A stretch of 64,000 nt of DNA from Glycomyces harbinensis (GCF_900101745.1 NZ_FNAD01000009.1:62001-126000); one strand, 5' to 3'; counted from the first letter of the stretch, positions 41,520 to 51,286 are shown. The notes: generated by a model not told the origin, from the sequence alone. Made by a program: numbers and translations.

Positions 41520-42542
<1,023 letters not shown>

Positions 42543-42727
42543 GCTGCCTGCTCCTTAGACAAGTCGTTGATTGCTCCCCGACCGGGGGCGGGACTCAGAC
42601 GCCGCTGTCTGACGGCCTCGAACTGTTGCGCCGGGGTGAAGTATCGCCGACGACCATGTGAAGGCCCTCCTCAGGCTACCTGTTGGTTCATGGGCTGGGA
42701 GGGGTCGGGCGGTCTACGGTGGGCTTT

Positions 42728-42928
42728 ATGAACTATCACCAGGAATGGGCGGAAGACGACTTGTCCGAGTTCGATCTGGCGAACTCCGCCGATCCGCCGG
42801 ACGAGCGCGACCCCGAGGAGAACGTGTCCGAGGAGGACGGCTCCGTACCCGACGAGGTGGACCCGGCGGACGCGGCCGAGCAGCGCCGTGCCGTCCCGGT
42901 CGACGACGAGGACTCCCGGCAGGGCTGA
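42728..42928 (+). CDS. Small acidic hypothetical protein
   Basis: 66 residues, beginning MNYHQEWAEDDLSEFDLANS and then a run of Asp/Glu/Pro (DPPDERDPEENVSEEDGS). Predicted disordered and very acidic. GGTGGG is a possible ribosome site. A 20-bp terminator follows, which supports real transcription. Not recognised. Confidence 0.55.
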   Translation: MNYHQEWAEDDLSEFDLANSADPPDERDPEENVSEEDGSVPDEVDPADAAEQRRAVPVDDEDSRQG

Positions 42929-42948
42929 ACGGGTCGGGCTGGGAACGG

Positions 42949-42992
42949 TGCAGGGCCCGGCCCCGCGGTCTCCCGCGGGGCCGGGCCCTGCA
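42949..42992. terminator. Bidirectional terminator
   Basis: Perfect 20-bp stem (42949-42968/42973-42992) with TCTC loop, between convergent genes. Confidence 0.85.
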
Positions 42993-43040
42993 ATGTCAGA
43001 GGCGCCGGGCCGCGCCCAACTACTGTGTGCCTCAGGCGAT

Positions 43041-45113
43041 CTAGGCCGCACCCAGCTTGTCGAGCACCCAGGCCAGGTTGAAGGCCTCTTCCTCCCAGGC
43101 GTCGTAGCGGCCGGAGCGGCCGCCGTGCCCGGCCTCCATCTCGGTCTTGAGCAGCACGTCGGACTCCGGGCTCTCGTGGCGCAGCTTCGCGATCCACTTG
43201 GCGGGCTCGTGGAAGCCCACGCGGATGTCGTTGAGGCTGGTCACGGCGAGGATCGACGGGTACCGCACGTCGGTGACGTTCTCGTAGGGCGAGTACGACT
43301 TCATGTACTCGTAGACCTCCGCGGACTCCAGCGGATTGCCCCACTCCTCCCATTCGCCGACGGTGAGCGGCATGGTCGGGTCGAGGATCGTGTTGAGCGC
43401 GTCCACGAACGGGACGTCGGCGAGGATGCCGGCGAAGCGCTCGGGAGCGATGTTGGCGATCGCGCCCATGAGGAGGCCGCCGGCCGAGCCGCCGCGGGCG
43501 ACGATCCGGTCGGGCGCGGCCCAGCCGGCCTTGACGAGGTGGTTGGCGCTGTCCACGAAGTCGGTGAAGGTGTGCTTCTTGTGCAGGAGCTTGCCCTGCT
43601 CGTACCACTGCCGACCCATCTCGCCGCCGCCCCTGACGTGGGCGATCGCGAAGACCACGCCGCGGTCGAGGAGGCTGAGGCGGGCGATCGAGAAGTACGG
43701 GTCGATCGAGTGCTCGTAGGAGCCGTAGCCGTACAGCAGGCACGGCGCGGTCCCGTCGGGCTCGACGCCGGCCTTGGCGACGATCGAGATCGGGACCTGG
43801 GTGCCGTCGGCGGCGGTGGCCCACTCGCGGTACTGGACGTAGTCGGCCGGGTCGAAGTCGCCGAGCACGGCGGTGCGCTTGCGCAGGTGCAGTTCGGCGG
43901 TGTCGATGTCGTAGTCGTAGACCGACGGCGGGGTCACGAGCGATCCGTACCCGATGCGCAGCTGGCGCGACTCGTAGTCGGGGTTCTGGCCCAGGCCGAC
44001 GTCGTAGAGCGGCTCGTCGAAGGCGATCTCGGTGAGGCGGCCCTCCGGGTCGAGCAGGGCGACCTGGGGCAGCCCGGCGCGGCGCAGGGAGACGACGGCG
44101 TGGTCGGCGAAGGCCTCGACCGACTCGAGCCGGACGGTCTCGTCGTGCGGGATGACCTCGTGGAACCGGGTAGTGTCCTCGACGGGGGTCCAGCCGAGGG
44201 TGAAGTTCTCGGCGTTCTTGTTGTGCAGCACCCAGAAGCGGTCGCCCTGGTGGTCGATGACGACCTCGACGCCCTGCTCGCGGCCGTTCCCGAAGAGGGT
44301 GAAGTCGCCCGTGGGCGCGTCGGCGTCGAGGTAGCGGTACTCGGTGGTGGTCGAGGACCCGGAGTAGACCACGAGGTAGCCCTTGGAGCGGGTGAGGCCG
44401 ATGCCGGTGCGGAAGCGCTCGTCGTCCTCCTGGTAGACCAGCGCGTCCTCGGTCTCGCCGAGCACGTGGCGCCACACCTGGTGGGGGCGCCAGGCGCCGT
44501 CGACCTTGGAGTAGAAGAAGACCGAGCCGTCGGCCGACCACGCGCCGCCGTAGAAGACGCCGGCGATCTCGTCGGCGAAGACCTCGCCGGTGCGCAGGTC
44601 CTTGAACCGCAGGGTGAACCGCTCGTCGCCGGAGTAGTTGACGCCGAAGGCGAGCAGGTTCCCGTCGGGCGAGACGTCGTAGATGCCCAGGGAGAAGAAG
44701 TCGTGCCCTTCGGCGAGGGCGTTGCCGTCGACGAGGACCTCCTCGCCGGGCACTTCGACGCCGGCCTCGATCTCGGGCGGCGTGTCCCCGGCGGCCTTGA
44801 GGCGGCACTGGATCGGGTACTGCTTGCCCTCTTCGGTGCGCCCGTAGTACCACCAGCCGCCGTCCCTGACCGGGACGGACAGGTCGGTCTCCTGGGTGCG
44901 GTCCTTGATCTCGCCGAAGATCGCCTTGCGCAGGCCCGCCAGGTGGGCGGTGCGCGATTCGGTGAAGGCGTTCTCGGCGTTGAGGTAGTCGCGGGTCTGA
45001 GGGTCCGCGGGGTCCTTGAGCCAGGCGTAGGGGTCGTTCACCGTGTCGCCGTGCTGGGAGCGCGGGTGGTCGCGGCGAGGAGCCGCGGGTTTCGCGGGTT
45101 GCGTTTCCGACAT
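43041..45113 (-). CDS. ptrB: Oligopeptidase B (S9A prolyl-oligopeptidase family)
   Basis: 690 residues, cytoplasmic. N-terminal seven-bladed propeller (~70-410), flanked by the start DPYAWLKDP, and an alpha/beta-hydrolase domain from ~420. The nucleophile Ser is in ARGGSAGGLLMGA, the Asp lies in the region after LAVTSLNDIRVGFHEP, and the His is in EMEAGHGGRSGR. The YGYGSYEHSIDPYFS and HVRGGGEMGRQWYEQGK blocks are typical. It cleaves small peptides after Arg or Lys. Confidence 0.92.
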   Translation of the reverse strand: MSETQPAKPAAPRRDHPRSQHGDTVNDPYAWLKDPADPQTRDYLNAENAFTESRTAHLAGLRKAIFGEIKDRTQETDLSVPVRDGGWWYYGRTEEGKQYPIQCRLKAAGDTPPEIEAGVEVPGEEVLVDGNALAEGHDFFSLGIYDVSPDGNLLAFGVNYSGDERFTLRFKDLRTGEVFADEIAGVFYGGAWSADGSVFFYSKVDGAWRPHQVWRHVLGETEDALVYQEDDERFRTGIGLTRSKGYLVVYSGSSTTTEYRYLDADAPTGDFTLFGNGREQGVEVVIDHQGDRFWVLHNKNAENFTLGWTPVEDTTRFHEVIPHDETVRLESVEAFADHAVVSLRRAGLPQVALLDPEGRLTEIAFDEPLYDVGLGQNPDYESRQLRIGYGSLVTPPSVYDYDIDTAELHLRKRTAVLGDFDPADYVQYREWATAADGTQVPISIVAKAGVEPDGTAPCLLYGYGSYEHSIDPYFSIARLSLLDRGVVFAIAHVRGGGEMGRQWYEQGKLLHKKHTFTDFVDSANHLVKAGWAAPDRIVARGGSAGGLLMGAIANIAPERFAGILADVPFVDALNTILDPTMPLTVGEWEEWGNPLESAEVYEYMKSYSPYENVTDVRYPSILAVTSLNDIRVGFHEPAKWIAKLRHESPESDVLLKTEMEAGHGGRSGRYDAWEEEAFNLAWVLDKLGAA

Positions 45114-45180
45114 GCCTCAACTGTAAGGGCCGCGCGCGGGACGCGCCGGTCACAGCGCGCCCGCCTCCATCCGACCGTAA

Positions 45181-45214
45181 GTTACTCATTAGTAATATCC
45201 GATCGGTCAGTAAC
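45181..45214. promoter_or_regulatory. Palindromic operator between ptrB and ABC-like gene
   Basis: TTACT-CATT-AGTAA (45182-45195) inside a wider GTTACT ... AGTAAC pair (45181-45186/45209-45214), the only AT-rich stretch in this divergent gap. It looks like a TetR-type operator. The cognate regulator is not identified. Confidence 0.45.
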
Positions 45215-45263
45215 CCGCGAAAACGCCCGAACCGGGGCGCATCGGCCTGTGAGGATGGTCCCC

Positions 45264-46382
45264 ATGAGCGACAGGAGCGACGACGGCGGTCCAGTGCCCG
45301 AAGTGTCCGGAGGCGACGGCGCCGAGGCGGCCCCGCCGAAGCGCGCCGAGAACGGCGTCCCGGATCACGATGCCCTGGGCCACAACGCCGCACCGACCCC
45401 CGCCTCGGAGCTCCCTGGCGCGGCGACGCCCGCCTCGGACGCCCTCGCCCCGGAATCGCCGACGCCGGAAGTCCCCGCCCTGGAGGCCCCCGCCTGGGTC
45501 GAGACCCCCGGCGATGCGGCCGTCGATCCCGTCGATCCCGTCGACCCCGCGGAGCCGACCGGCGCCGGGGACGCGAGCACCCGGATCCTCCCGGCCGCCG
45601 ACGGCGCCGCCGCGGCCCCCGTCCCGGTCCCCCTCAGCGAAGCCGAGCACACCGCCCTCCTCGAACACGCCAACGGCACCCCGTTCCTCCAGGCCCGCGG
45701 CCTCTCCTCCCGCGGCCGCCAGGGCCCGATCTTCACCGGCGTCACCCTCACCGCCGGCCTCGGCCAGGTCGTCGCCATCTGCGGCGACGGCGGCGACGGC
45801 CGCTCCTCGCTCCTCCTCGCCCTCACCGGCCGCTTCGCCTTCCAGAGCGGCGAACTCGAAGTCGACGGCCAGACCAGGCCCGGCCAGATCCGCCGCCGCT
45901 TCACCATCGCCCAGGCCGGGCCCCCGATCCGCTTCGACCCGTACCACACCGTCGCCTCCTGCATCAAGGAGACGATCGCCGTCTCCAAGGGCGCCGCCAC
46001 CCGCGCCAACATCAACGCCTGGCTCGACCGCCTCGCCGTCGGCGTCGACACCGGCGACACCTTCGGCTTCCTGCCGCGCATCGACCAGATCCGCTTCGCC
46101 GTCGCCTGCGCCGCCGCCTGCCGCACCCCCGCCATCGCCGTCGACGACGCCGACAGCGGCCTCGACACCTGCGGCGCCGAACGCGTCTTCGAAGCCCTGC
46201 GCACCGTCGCCGACGCCGGGCAGCTCGTCCTGGCCGCCTGCACCCGATCCGACCCGCCCGCCGACGCCGTCGTCGACCTGCGCGGCCAGCACGCGTCCGC
46301 GGCCCCCGCACACCGCCGCGGCGACCACGCCCCGCCCCGCCGGCACCGCCACGAGGCCGATCGAAACGGAGGCCACCAGTGA
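45264..46382 (+). CDS. ABC-ATPase-like protein with degenerate nucleotide motifs
   Basis: 372 residues; GAGGA lies ~9 nt before ATG 45264. The first ~135 residues are Pro/Ala/Asp/Glu-rich and probably disordered. An ABC ATPase fold follows (FLQARGLSSRGRQGPIFTGVTLTAGLGQVVAICG), but the Walker A reads GDGGDGRSS (Arg instead of Lys, residues ~174-182), LSGGQ is replaced around FLPRIDQ, and Walker B reads AIAVDDADSGLD (Asp instead of Glu). The C-terminus is His/Arg-rich (HRRGDHAPPRRHRHEADRN). It overlaps the next gene by one base and should partner it, but may bind ATP poorly or not at all. Confidence 0.75.
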   Translation: MSDRSDDGGPVPEVSGGDGAEAAPPKRAENGVPDHDALGHNAAPTPASELPGAATPASDALAPESPTPEVPALEAPAWVETPGDAAVDPVDPVDPAEPTGAGDASTRILPAADGAAAAPVPVPLSEAEHTALLEHANGTPFLQARGLSSRGRQGPIFTGVTLTAGLGQVVAICGDGGDGRSSLLLALTGRFAFQSGELEVDGQTRPGQIRRRFTIAQAGPPIRFDPYHTVASCIKETIAVSKGAATRANINAWLDRLAVGVDTGDTFGFLPRIDQIRFAVACAAACRTPAIAVDDADSGLDTCGAERVFEALRTVADAGQLVLAACTRSDPPADAVVDLRGQHASAAPAHRRGDHAPPRRHRHEADRNGGHQ

Positions 46383-48256
46383 TGAGCCCGTTCATGCTGA
46401 GCCCCTTCAGGCTTGCCGCCGCCGAACTGCGGCGCTTCCGCGGCCACCCGATCCGCACCGCCGCGCTCGTCGCCATCGTCCTCATCCCGCTCGTCTACGG
46501 CGGGCTCTACCTCTGGTTCGCCTGGGACCCCTACGGCGAACTCGACCGGATGCCCGTCGCCGTCGTCAACGAGGACACCGGCGCGAGCGTCGAGACCGAC
46601 GGCGAGACCACCGCCATCAACGGCGGCGACCAACTCGTCGACCAGCTCGAGGAAGACCCCATCTTCGACTGGCGGTTCGTCTCCGCCGACACCGCCCGCC
46701 AAGGCCTCGAAGACGGCGACTACTACATGGTCATCACCGTCCCCGAAGACTTCTCGACCCGCCTCGCCAGCCTCTCGGGCACCGACCCCGAACAGGCCAC
46801 CGTCGAATTCGACCTCAACGACGCCAACGGCTACGTCGCCGGCGTCATGGCCTCCACCGTCGAAGCCGAACTGCGCAACCAGATCAACACCGCCGTCTAC
46901 GTCACCTTCGCCACCACCATCTTCGGCGACCTCACCGAACTCCACACCGGCCTCACCGACGCCTCCTCCGGCGCGAGCGACCTCGCCGACGGCATCGGCA
47001 CCGCCCAGACCGGCGCGGACGACCTCCAATCCGGACTCGGGGACCTCACCGCCGGCGCGCAGCAGGTCGCCGACGGCGCGAACCAGGTCAGCGACGGCGT
47101 CGACCAGGCCGTCGACGTCGCCCAGCCCGTGGTCCAGACCCTCGCCGACAACTGGACCCGGATCCAGACCGGCGCCTCCTCGGCCGCCGACCTCGCCGAC
47201 CGGGCCGACACCGACCTCGACACCGTCTACGGCACCCTCTGCACCGGCGACCCCGACGCCGACGCGGACGCCTGCGCGCGGCTCCAGACCTACATCGACG
47301 ACGCCGACCAGGTCAACAGCGACATCCAGTCGGCCGACGACACCATCCAGAGCACCTCCACCGACACGCTCGACCAGGCCTCCAGCGACCTCACCGACCT
47401 CCAGACCGGCGCCGCCGACGTCGCCACCGGCGCCTCCCAGGTGGCCGACGCCGCCGCCACCGCCCAGACCGGCGCGGGCGACCTCGCGAGCGGCCTCACC
47501 GAACTCCACGACGGCGCCGAGACCCTCGCCTCCTCGCTCGCCTCCGCCGCCGAATCCGTGCCCAGCACCAACCCGGCCGAGGACGCCGACAACGCCGAGG
47601 CCTACGGCAGCCCCGTCGCCGTCGCCGAGGACAACCTCAACCCCGCCGAGACCTACGGGCGCGGCCTCGCCCCGTTCTTCATCGCGATCGCCCTGTGGGT
47701 CTTCGGACTCATGGCCTACCTCGTACTGCGTACGGTCAACAGCCGGGCGCTGGCCGGGCCCCTGCGCTCGGTCCCGATCGCGATCGGCGGCTGGCTCCCC
47801 GGCGCGTTCCTCGGCGTGATCTCCGCGCTCGTCCTCTACTTCGCGGTCGAACTCGGCCTCGGCCTCCACCCGAAGGACTCGCTCGACACCGTCGGCCTCT
47901 CGATCCTCGTCATCCTCACGTTCTCGGCGATGGCCCACCTGTTCAAGCTCGCGTTCGGCACCGCGGGCAGCCTCCTGCTGGTCGTCCTCCTCATGCTCCA
48001 GCTCACCAGCGCCGGAGGGCTCTACCCGGTGGAGACGACGCCGCGGTTCTTCCAGGCGCTCCACCCGCTCCTGCCGATGACCTATGTGGTCGACGCCCTG
48101 CGCGTGACGATCAGCGGCGGCGAGACCGCGCACGTGGTGCGGGCCCTGGTGGTCCTGGGCGCGTACCTGATCGGCGCGCTCGCGCTGTCCTCGTTGATCG
48201 TCGCCGTGCGCCGCAGGTGGCGGCCGGACAGCCTGAACGAACCGCTCCAGGTCTGA
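46382..48256 (+). CDS. YhgE/Pip-domain membrane protein (ABC-2-like)
   Basis: 624 residues from ATG 46382 (GTG 46379 also possible). One N-terminal helix (IRTAALVAIVLIPLVYGGLYLWFAW), a ~390-residue extracellular part with the YhgE core (MPVAVVNEDTGA, GDYYMVITVPEDFS) and a long series of ~11-residue hydrophilic repeats of the type GADDLxxGLxxLxxGAxxVADGA, then five C-terminal helices. Family members include the lactococcal phage infection protein Pip and type VII secretion-like membrane proteins; here it is coupled to an ABC-ATPase-like protein. Export of a small molecule or wall component is possible but not shown. Confidence 0.85.
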   Translation: MSPFMLSPFRLAAAELRRFRGHPIRTAALVAIVLIPLVYGGLYLWFAWDPYGELDRMPVAVVNEDTGASVETDGETTAINGGDQLVDQLEEDPIFDWRFVSADTARQGLEDGDYYMVITVPEDFSTRLASLSGTDPEQATVEFDLNDANGYVAGVMASTVEAELRNQINTAVYVTFATTIFGDLTELHTGLTDASSGASDLADGIGTAQTGADDLQSGLGDLTAGAQQVADGANQVSDGVDQAVDVAQPVVQTLADNWTRIQTGASSAADLADRADTDLDTVYGTLCTGDPDADADACARLQTYIDDADQVNSDIQSADDTIQSTSTDTLDQASSDLTDLQTGAADVATGASQVADAAATAQTGAGDLASGLTELHDGAETLASSLASAAESVPSTNPAEDADNAEAYGSPVAVAEDNLNPAETYGRGLAPFFIAIALWVFGLMAYLVLRTVNSRALAGPLRSVPIAIGGWLPGAFLGVISALVLYFAVELGLGLHPKDSLDTVGLSILVILTFSAMAHLFKLAFGTAGSLLLVVLLMLQLTSAGGLYPVETTPRFFQALHPLLPMTYVVDALRVTISGGETAHVVRALVVLGAYLIGALALSSLIVAVRRRWRPDSLNEPLQV

Positions 48257-48331
48257 GGGGCCCGACGCGCCGCCGGTTCCGGACACCGCCCGAGCCGCAC
48301 CGGTTCCGGGGGCTGGGACGCGCCCGCCCGG

Positions 48332-49081
48332 TCAGCCGGGGATGATCGCGGCCAGGCCGTCGAGCGTGCGCTCCAGCCCGAACGCGAAGGCGTGCTCGGC
48401 GTCGTAGGCCGCGTCGTGGGCCTCCCCGGCCGCCTGCCCGACCCGGACGGCGACCGGAAAGCGCTCGGTGTCGAGGACCTTCGCGAGCAAGGGCCCGTTG
48501 GCCTGCCACCACTCGTGGTCGGTCATGGCGGTGGCCTCGCGCTCGGCCTCGGACTGGGCCGCGTCCTGGGCGGCGGTGCGCACGAACGCGAGCAGGTAGG
48601 CGAGCGCGTCGTCCATCGCGACGTCGCCGAGCCCCAGGCCCTCGAGCGCCCGCAGCTCGTGCTCGTACTTGGCGCACTGGCCCGGCCCGAGCGGCGGTCG
48701 GCCGGGCGAGGCGGCGGCGGCCCAGGGGTGCGCCCGGTAGAGCGCGTAGTTGTCGCGGGCGACGGCGGCCAGGCCCTCCCGCCAGGGCCGGCCCTCGACC
48801 GGCGTCATCGTCATCGCCGTGAACAGCGAATCGATCATGAGCGCGACGAGTTCGGTCTTCCCCGGCACGTAGGTGTAGAGCGTCATGGTCGCCTTCCCGA
48901 GCGACTGCGCGAGCCGGCGCATGGTGACGGCGTCGAGCCCTTCTGCGTCGGCGAGGCCGATCGCGGCGGCGACCACCTCGTCCACGGTCAGGCCCTTGCG
49001 GGGCCCGCGGCCGGTCTCCGGCGCGGCCCTCCAGAGCAGTTCGAGCAGATTCGGCTTGGGCGTCTCAGTGGCGGCACTCAC
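48332..49081 (-). CDS. TetR/AcrR-family regulator
   Basis: 249 residues. N-terminal HTH at ~28-75 (LTVDEVVAAAIGLADAEGLDAVTMRRLAQSLGKATMTLYTYVPGKTELVALMID) and a TetR_C-type ligand domain. It is divergent from a VOC protein gene, with two palindromes in the 81-bp gap, so it most likely represses that gene and itself. It is convergent with the YhgE gene, so control of that operon is less likely. Confidence 0.88.
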   Translation of the reverse strand: MSAATETPKPNLLELLWRAAPETGRGPRKGLTVDEVVAAAIGLADAEGLDAVTMRRLAQSLGKATMTLYTYVPGKTELVALMIDSLFTAMTMTPVEGRPWREGLAAVARDNYALYRAHPWAAAASPGRPPLGPGQCAKYEHELRALEGLGLGDVAMDDALAYLLAFVRTAAQDAAQSEAEREATAMTDHEWWQANGPLLAKVLDTERFPVAVRVGQAAGEAHDAAYDAEHAFAFGLERTLDGLAAIIPG

Positions 49082-49104
49082 GGGGAAATCCTAACCGGTG
49101 AACT

Positions 49105-49146
49105 TGTACGCCGTACATCGTACGTTGTACAATATACAACGTACGA
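49105..49146. promoter_or_regulatory. Two palindromic operators for TetR/VOC pair
   Basis: TGTACG-C-CGTACA (49105-49117) followed directly by TCGTACGTTGTA-CAATA-TACAACGTACGA (49118-49146), both perfect. The second ends 16 bp before the VOC start codon. Confidence 0.75.
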
Positions 49147-49162
49147 AGAAAAGGAGCCGCAC

Positions 49163-49576
49163 ATGCACATCACCGCTTCCGCCGTTTCCCTCAACGTCGC
49201 CGACCCGACCGCCTCGGCCGAGTTCCTCAAGCGCCACTACGGCTTCAGCGAGGACATGGCCGCCGACGGCTTCGTCTCCGTCTCGCGCCCCGACGCCGGC
49301 TTCAGCGTCGTCTTCCTGAGAACGGGCCTGTCGAGCTTCAAGCCCGAGAGCGCCAAGGGCCACGCCGACGGCCTCCTGCTCGCCTTCGTGGTGGACGACA
49401 TCGACGCCCAGTACGAGCGCGTCCGGGCCGAAGGCGTCGCGATCACCACGCCGATCGAGACCGAACCGTGGGGCGAGCGCTACTTCCAGACCGCCGACCC
49501 GAACGGCGTGATCATCCAACTGGTCCAGTGGATGACGGCACCCGAGGAGGCCGCCGCGCAGGCGGCCCAGTCCTGA
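49163..49576 (+). CDS. VOC-superfamily (glyoxalase/bleomycin-resistance-like) protein
   Basis: 137 residues; AAGGAG 7 nt before the ATG. Two beta-alpha-beta-beta-beta modules: ITASAVSLNVADPTASAEFLKRHYGF and GLLLAFVVDDIDAQYERVRAEGVAITTPIETEPWGERYFQTADPNGVIIQLVQW. The end DPNGVIIQLVQW carries a Gln where metal-binding members often have Glu. It could bind or modify a toxic small molecule sensed by the neighbouring TetR regulator. The substrate is unknown. Confidence 0.85.
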   Translation: MHITASAVSLNVADPTASAEFLKRHYGFSEDMAADGFVSVSRPDAGFSVVFLRTGLSSFKPESAKGHADGLLLAFVVDDIDAQYERVRAEGVAITTPIETEPWGERYFQTADPNGVIIQLVQWMTAPEEAAAQAAQS

Positions 49577-49593
49577 ACGACCGGGGCGTGCGC

Positions 49594-49626
49594 CTAGGGC
49601 CCGTCCTGTGAATCGGAACGGGCCCT
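49594..49626. repeat. Second copy of MITE-like terminal sequence, forming a hairpin
   Basis: 49594-49622 matches the left end of the 37164 element at 25 of 29 positions (TAGGGCC.GTCCTGTGAATC.GAACGG). Here AGGGCCCGT (49596-49604) pairs with ACGGGCCCT (49618-49626), giving a 9-bp stem after the VOC gene that might act as a terminator. Confidence 0.6.
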
Positions 49627-49704
49627 GGCGAGGTGAGCGCGCGGGCGCACCGGCCGGTGCGCCCGCGCCGGAAGAACGCGACTCGAAAGCCGGCCGGGCT
49701 CGAA

Positions 49705-50952
49705 CTACGACAGGCGGAACAAGGCCGCGCCGTGCGGCTGGAGCTTCACGCGCAGCTGATCGTCCGGCACGATGTCCGAGCGGTTCCAGCAGTCCCGCAA
49801 GCCGTCCGGCCGGGTCAGGCCGAGCGTCGCCCACGGCAGCCGGAGCTCGGCGATCTCGGGGCCGCGGTTGAACACCGCCGCGAAGGCGCCGTCCTCGGAG
49901 GCCCAGGCGACCTGTTTGCCCTCCCGCCAGACCTCGCGCGCCCCGGCGTCGTGGCGCTGGGCCGCGAGGACTTCGGGGTTGGTGAGCAGTTCGATCGTTT
50001 CACCGCTGGAGGTCGGCAGGTCGGCGCCGACCATGAGGGGCGAGCGGGCGATGCACCACAGGGTCAGCATCGTCCGCTGCTCGTCGGGGGTCAGCAGGCT
50101 CTCGCGCGGCTCGCCGACCTCGGCGCGCAGGCCCATGCGGCCCAAGGGGAGCATGTCCGCGTCCGGCCAGTGGCCGGGGCCGCCGTAGGGCGCCCATTCG
50201 CGCAGGAGGTCGAACTGGGCGTCGATGTCGCGCCAGCGGTCCCACAGGTCCGCCGAGATCCGCCACAGGTGCGAGTGCGCCTGGAGGTGCTCGGCGTGGT
50301 CGGTCGAGAGGTGCACGCCCGGGGAGAGGCTGAGCACGATGTCGCGGCCCGACCGCTGGACGGCGTGGGCGAAGGCCTCGACCTCGTCCTCCCAGTAGGG
50401 CGCGATCATGTCGTCGGCCTTGACGTAGTCGACGCCCCAGTCGGCGAACTGGCGCACCAGCGAGTCGTAGTAGGCCTGCCCGCCGGGGTGGGAGTGGTCG
50501 ATCCCCCAGTTGTCGTCGATCCACCCGGCGAGGCGCTCGCGGTCGGGGATCTGGGCCGCCGAGTACTCGCTGCCCTTGATCGGGGTGTCGGCCGCGACGG
50601 CCTGGCGCGGCACGCCCCGGAGGATGTGGAGGCCGAACTTGAGGCCGAGCGAGTGCACGTAGTCGGCGAGCGGTTTGAACCCGGCGCCGCCGGCGGCCGA
50701 GGGGAAGCGGTTCGGGGCCGGCTGGGGGATCCCGTACTCGTCGAGCACCAGCTTGGCCCTCGAGTTGTAACCGCCCGAGCGGGCCGCGGGGTCGTACCAC
50801 TGGATGTCCACGACGACGTACTCCCAGCCGTGTTCGGCCATGTGCTCGGCGATGAACTCGGCGTTGGCGCGGGTCTCGGCCTCGGTCACCGAGGTCCCGA
50901 ACACATCCCATGAATTCCAGCCCATAGGTGGCGTGGCGGCGAGTCGGGTCAC
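49705..50952 (-). CDS. GH27 alpha-galactosidase, cytoplasmic
   Basis: 415 residues from GTG 50952 with GAGGAGG 5 nt upstream. GH27 hallmark start LAATPPMGWNSWDVFGTSVTE. The barrel has VVVDIQWYD, GLKFGLHI, the nucleophile Asp in VDYVKADDM and the acid/base Asp in WRISADLWDRW. A C-terminal beta-sandwich closes the protein. No signal peptide, so it acts on imported alpha-galactosides. A cre-like operator lies 69 bp upstream. Confidence 0.92.
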   Translation of the reverse strand: MTRLAATPPMGWNSWDVFGTSVTEAETRANAEFIAEHMAEHGWEYVVVDIQWYDPAARSGGYNSRAKLVLDEYGIPQPAPNRFPSAAGGAGFKPLADYVHSLGLKFGLHILRGVPRQAVAADTPIKGSEYSAAQIPDRERLAGWIDDNWGIDHSHPGGQAYYDSLVRQFADWGVDYVKADDMIAPYWEDEVEAFAHAVQRSGRDIVLSLSPGVHLSTDHAEHLQAHSHLWRISADLWDRWRDIDAQFDLLREWAPYGGPGHWPDADMLPLGRMGLRAEVGEPRESLLTPDEQRTMLTLWCIARSPLMVGADLPTSSGETIELLTNPEVLAAQRHDAGAREVWREGKQVAWASEDGAFAAVFNRGPEIAELRLPWATLGLTRPDGLRDCWNRSDIVPDDQLRVKLQPHGAALFRLS

Positions 50953-51191
50953 AGAAACCTCCTCGGGGGTTGAGTCCCATGTACGCTACCCGCGCCCGCC
51001 GACGCCCACTACCGCCCCTTCGAAAGCGATTGCAGCCCTTGGCCTTACCCGCCGCGGCCTCGAAGAACGCCCCGCCGGGGCCGGGCGGGCCCGGGAGGGG
51101 GCGGACGCCTGGTCCCCGCCGACACCGCATGGAGTCCGCGGCCGGTGGTGCTGTACAGTGTTCACGGCGATGCGCTCAGGCAGCGCATCCT
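50953..51191. promoter_or_regulatory. GH27 promoter region and tRNA-Phe promoter
   Basis: Contains the cre-like box at 51021-51034 for the minus-strand GH27 gene. For the plus strand, TACAGT (51154-51159) is a likely -10 for the tRNA, followed by a perfect GATGCGCT/AGCGCATC hairpin (51169-51189) just before it. Confidence 0.45.
51021..51034 (-). promoter_or_regulatory. cre-like LacI-family operator of GH27 gene
   Basis: On the minus strand TGCAATCGCTTTCG, 13 of 14 matches to TGNAANCGNTTNCA. The first eight bases equal those of the box at 5529-5542. Confidence 0.5.
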
Positions 51192-51265
51192 GGCCAGGTA
51201 GCTCAGTTGGTACGAGCGTCCGCCTGAAAAGTGGAAGGTCGCCGGTTCGACCCCGGCCCTGGCCA
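51192..51265 (+). tRNA. tRNA-Phe (GAA)
   Basis: Complete cloverleaf: acceptor GGCCAGG/CCTGGCC, D arm GCTC/GAGC, anticodon loop CTGAAAA with GAA, T arm GCCGG-TTCGACC-CCGGC, discriminator A. The CCA end is not encoded. Confidence 0.97.
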
Positions 51266-51286
51266 CCGCGATGTACAGGGAGAACA

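Noticed and set aside
42888-45263. Plus-strand frame continuous with the ABC-like gene, suggesting an 1164-residue fusion
   Set aside because: The part before 45264 is antisense to oligopeptidase B and has no domain; ATG 45264 has its own ribosome site.
51192-51265. tRNA-Phe as an integration site of a genomic island
   Set aside because: No integrase gene and no repeated tRNA 3' end were found within the window.
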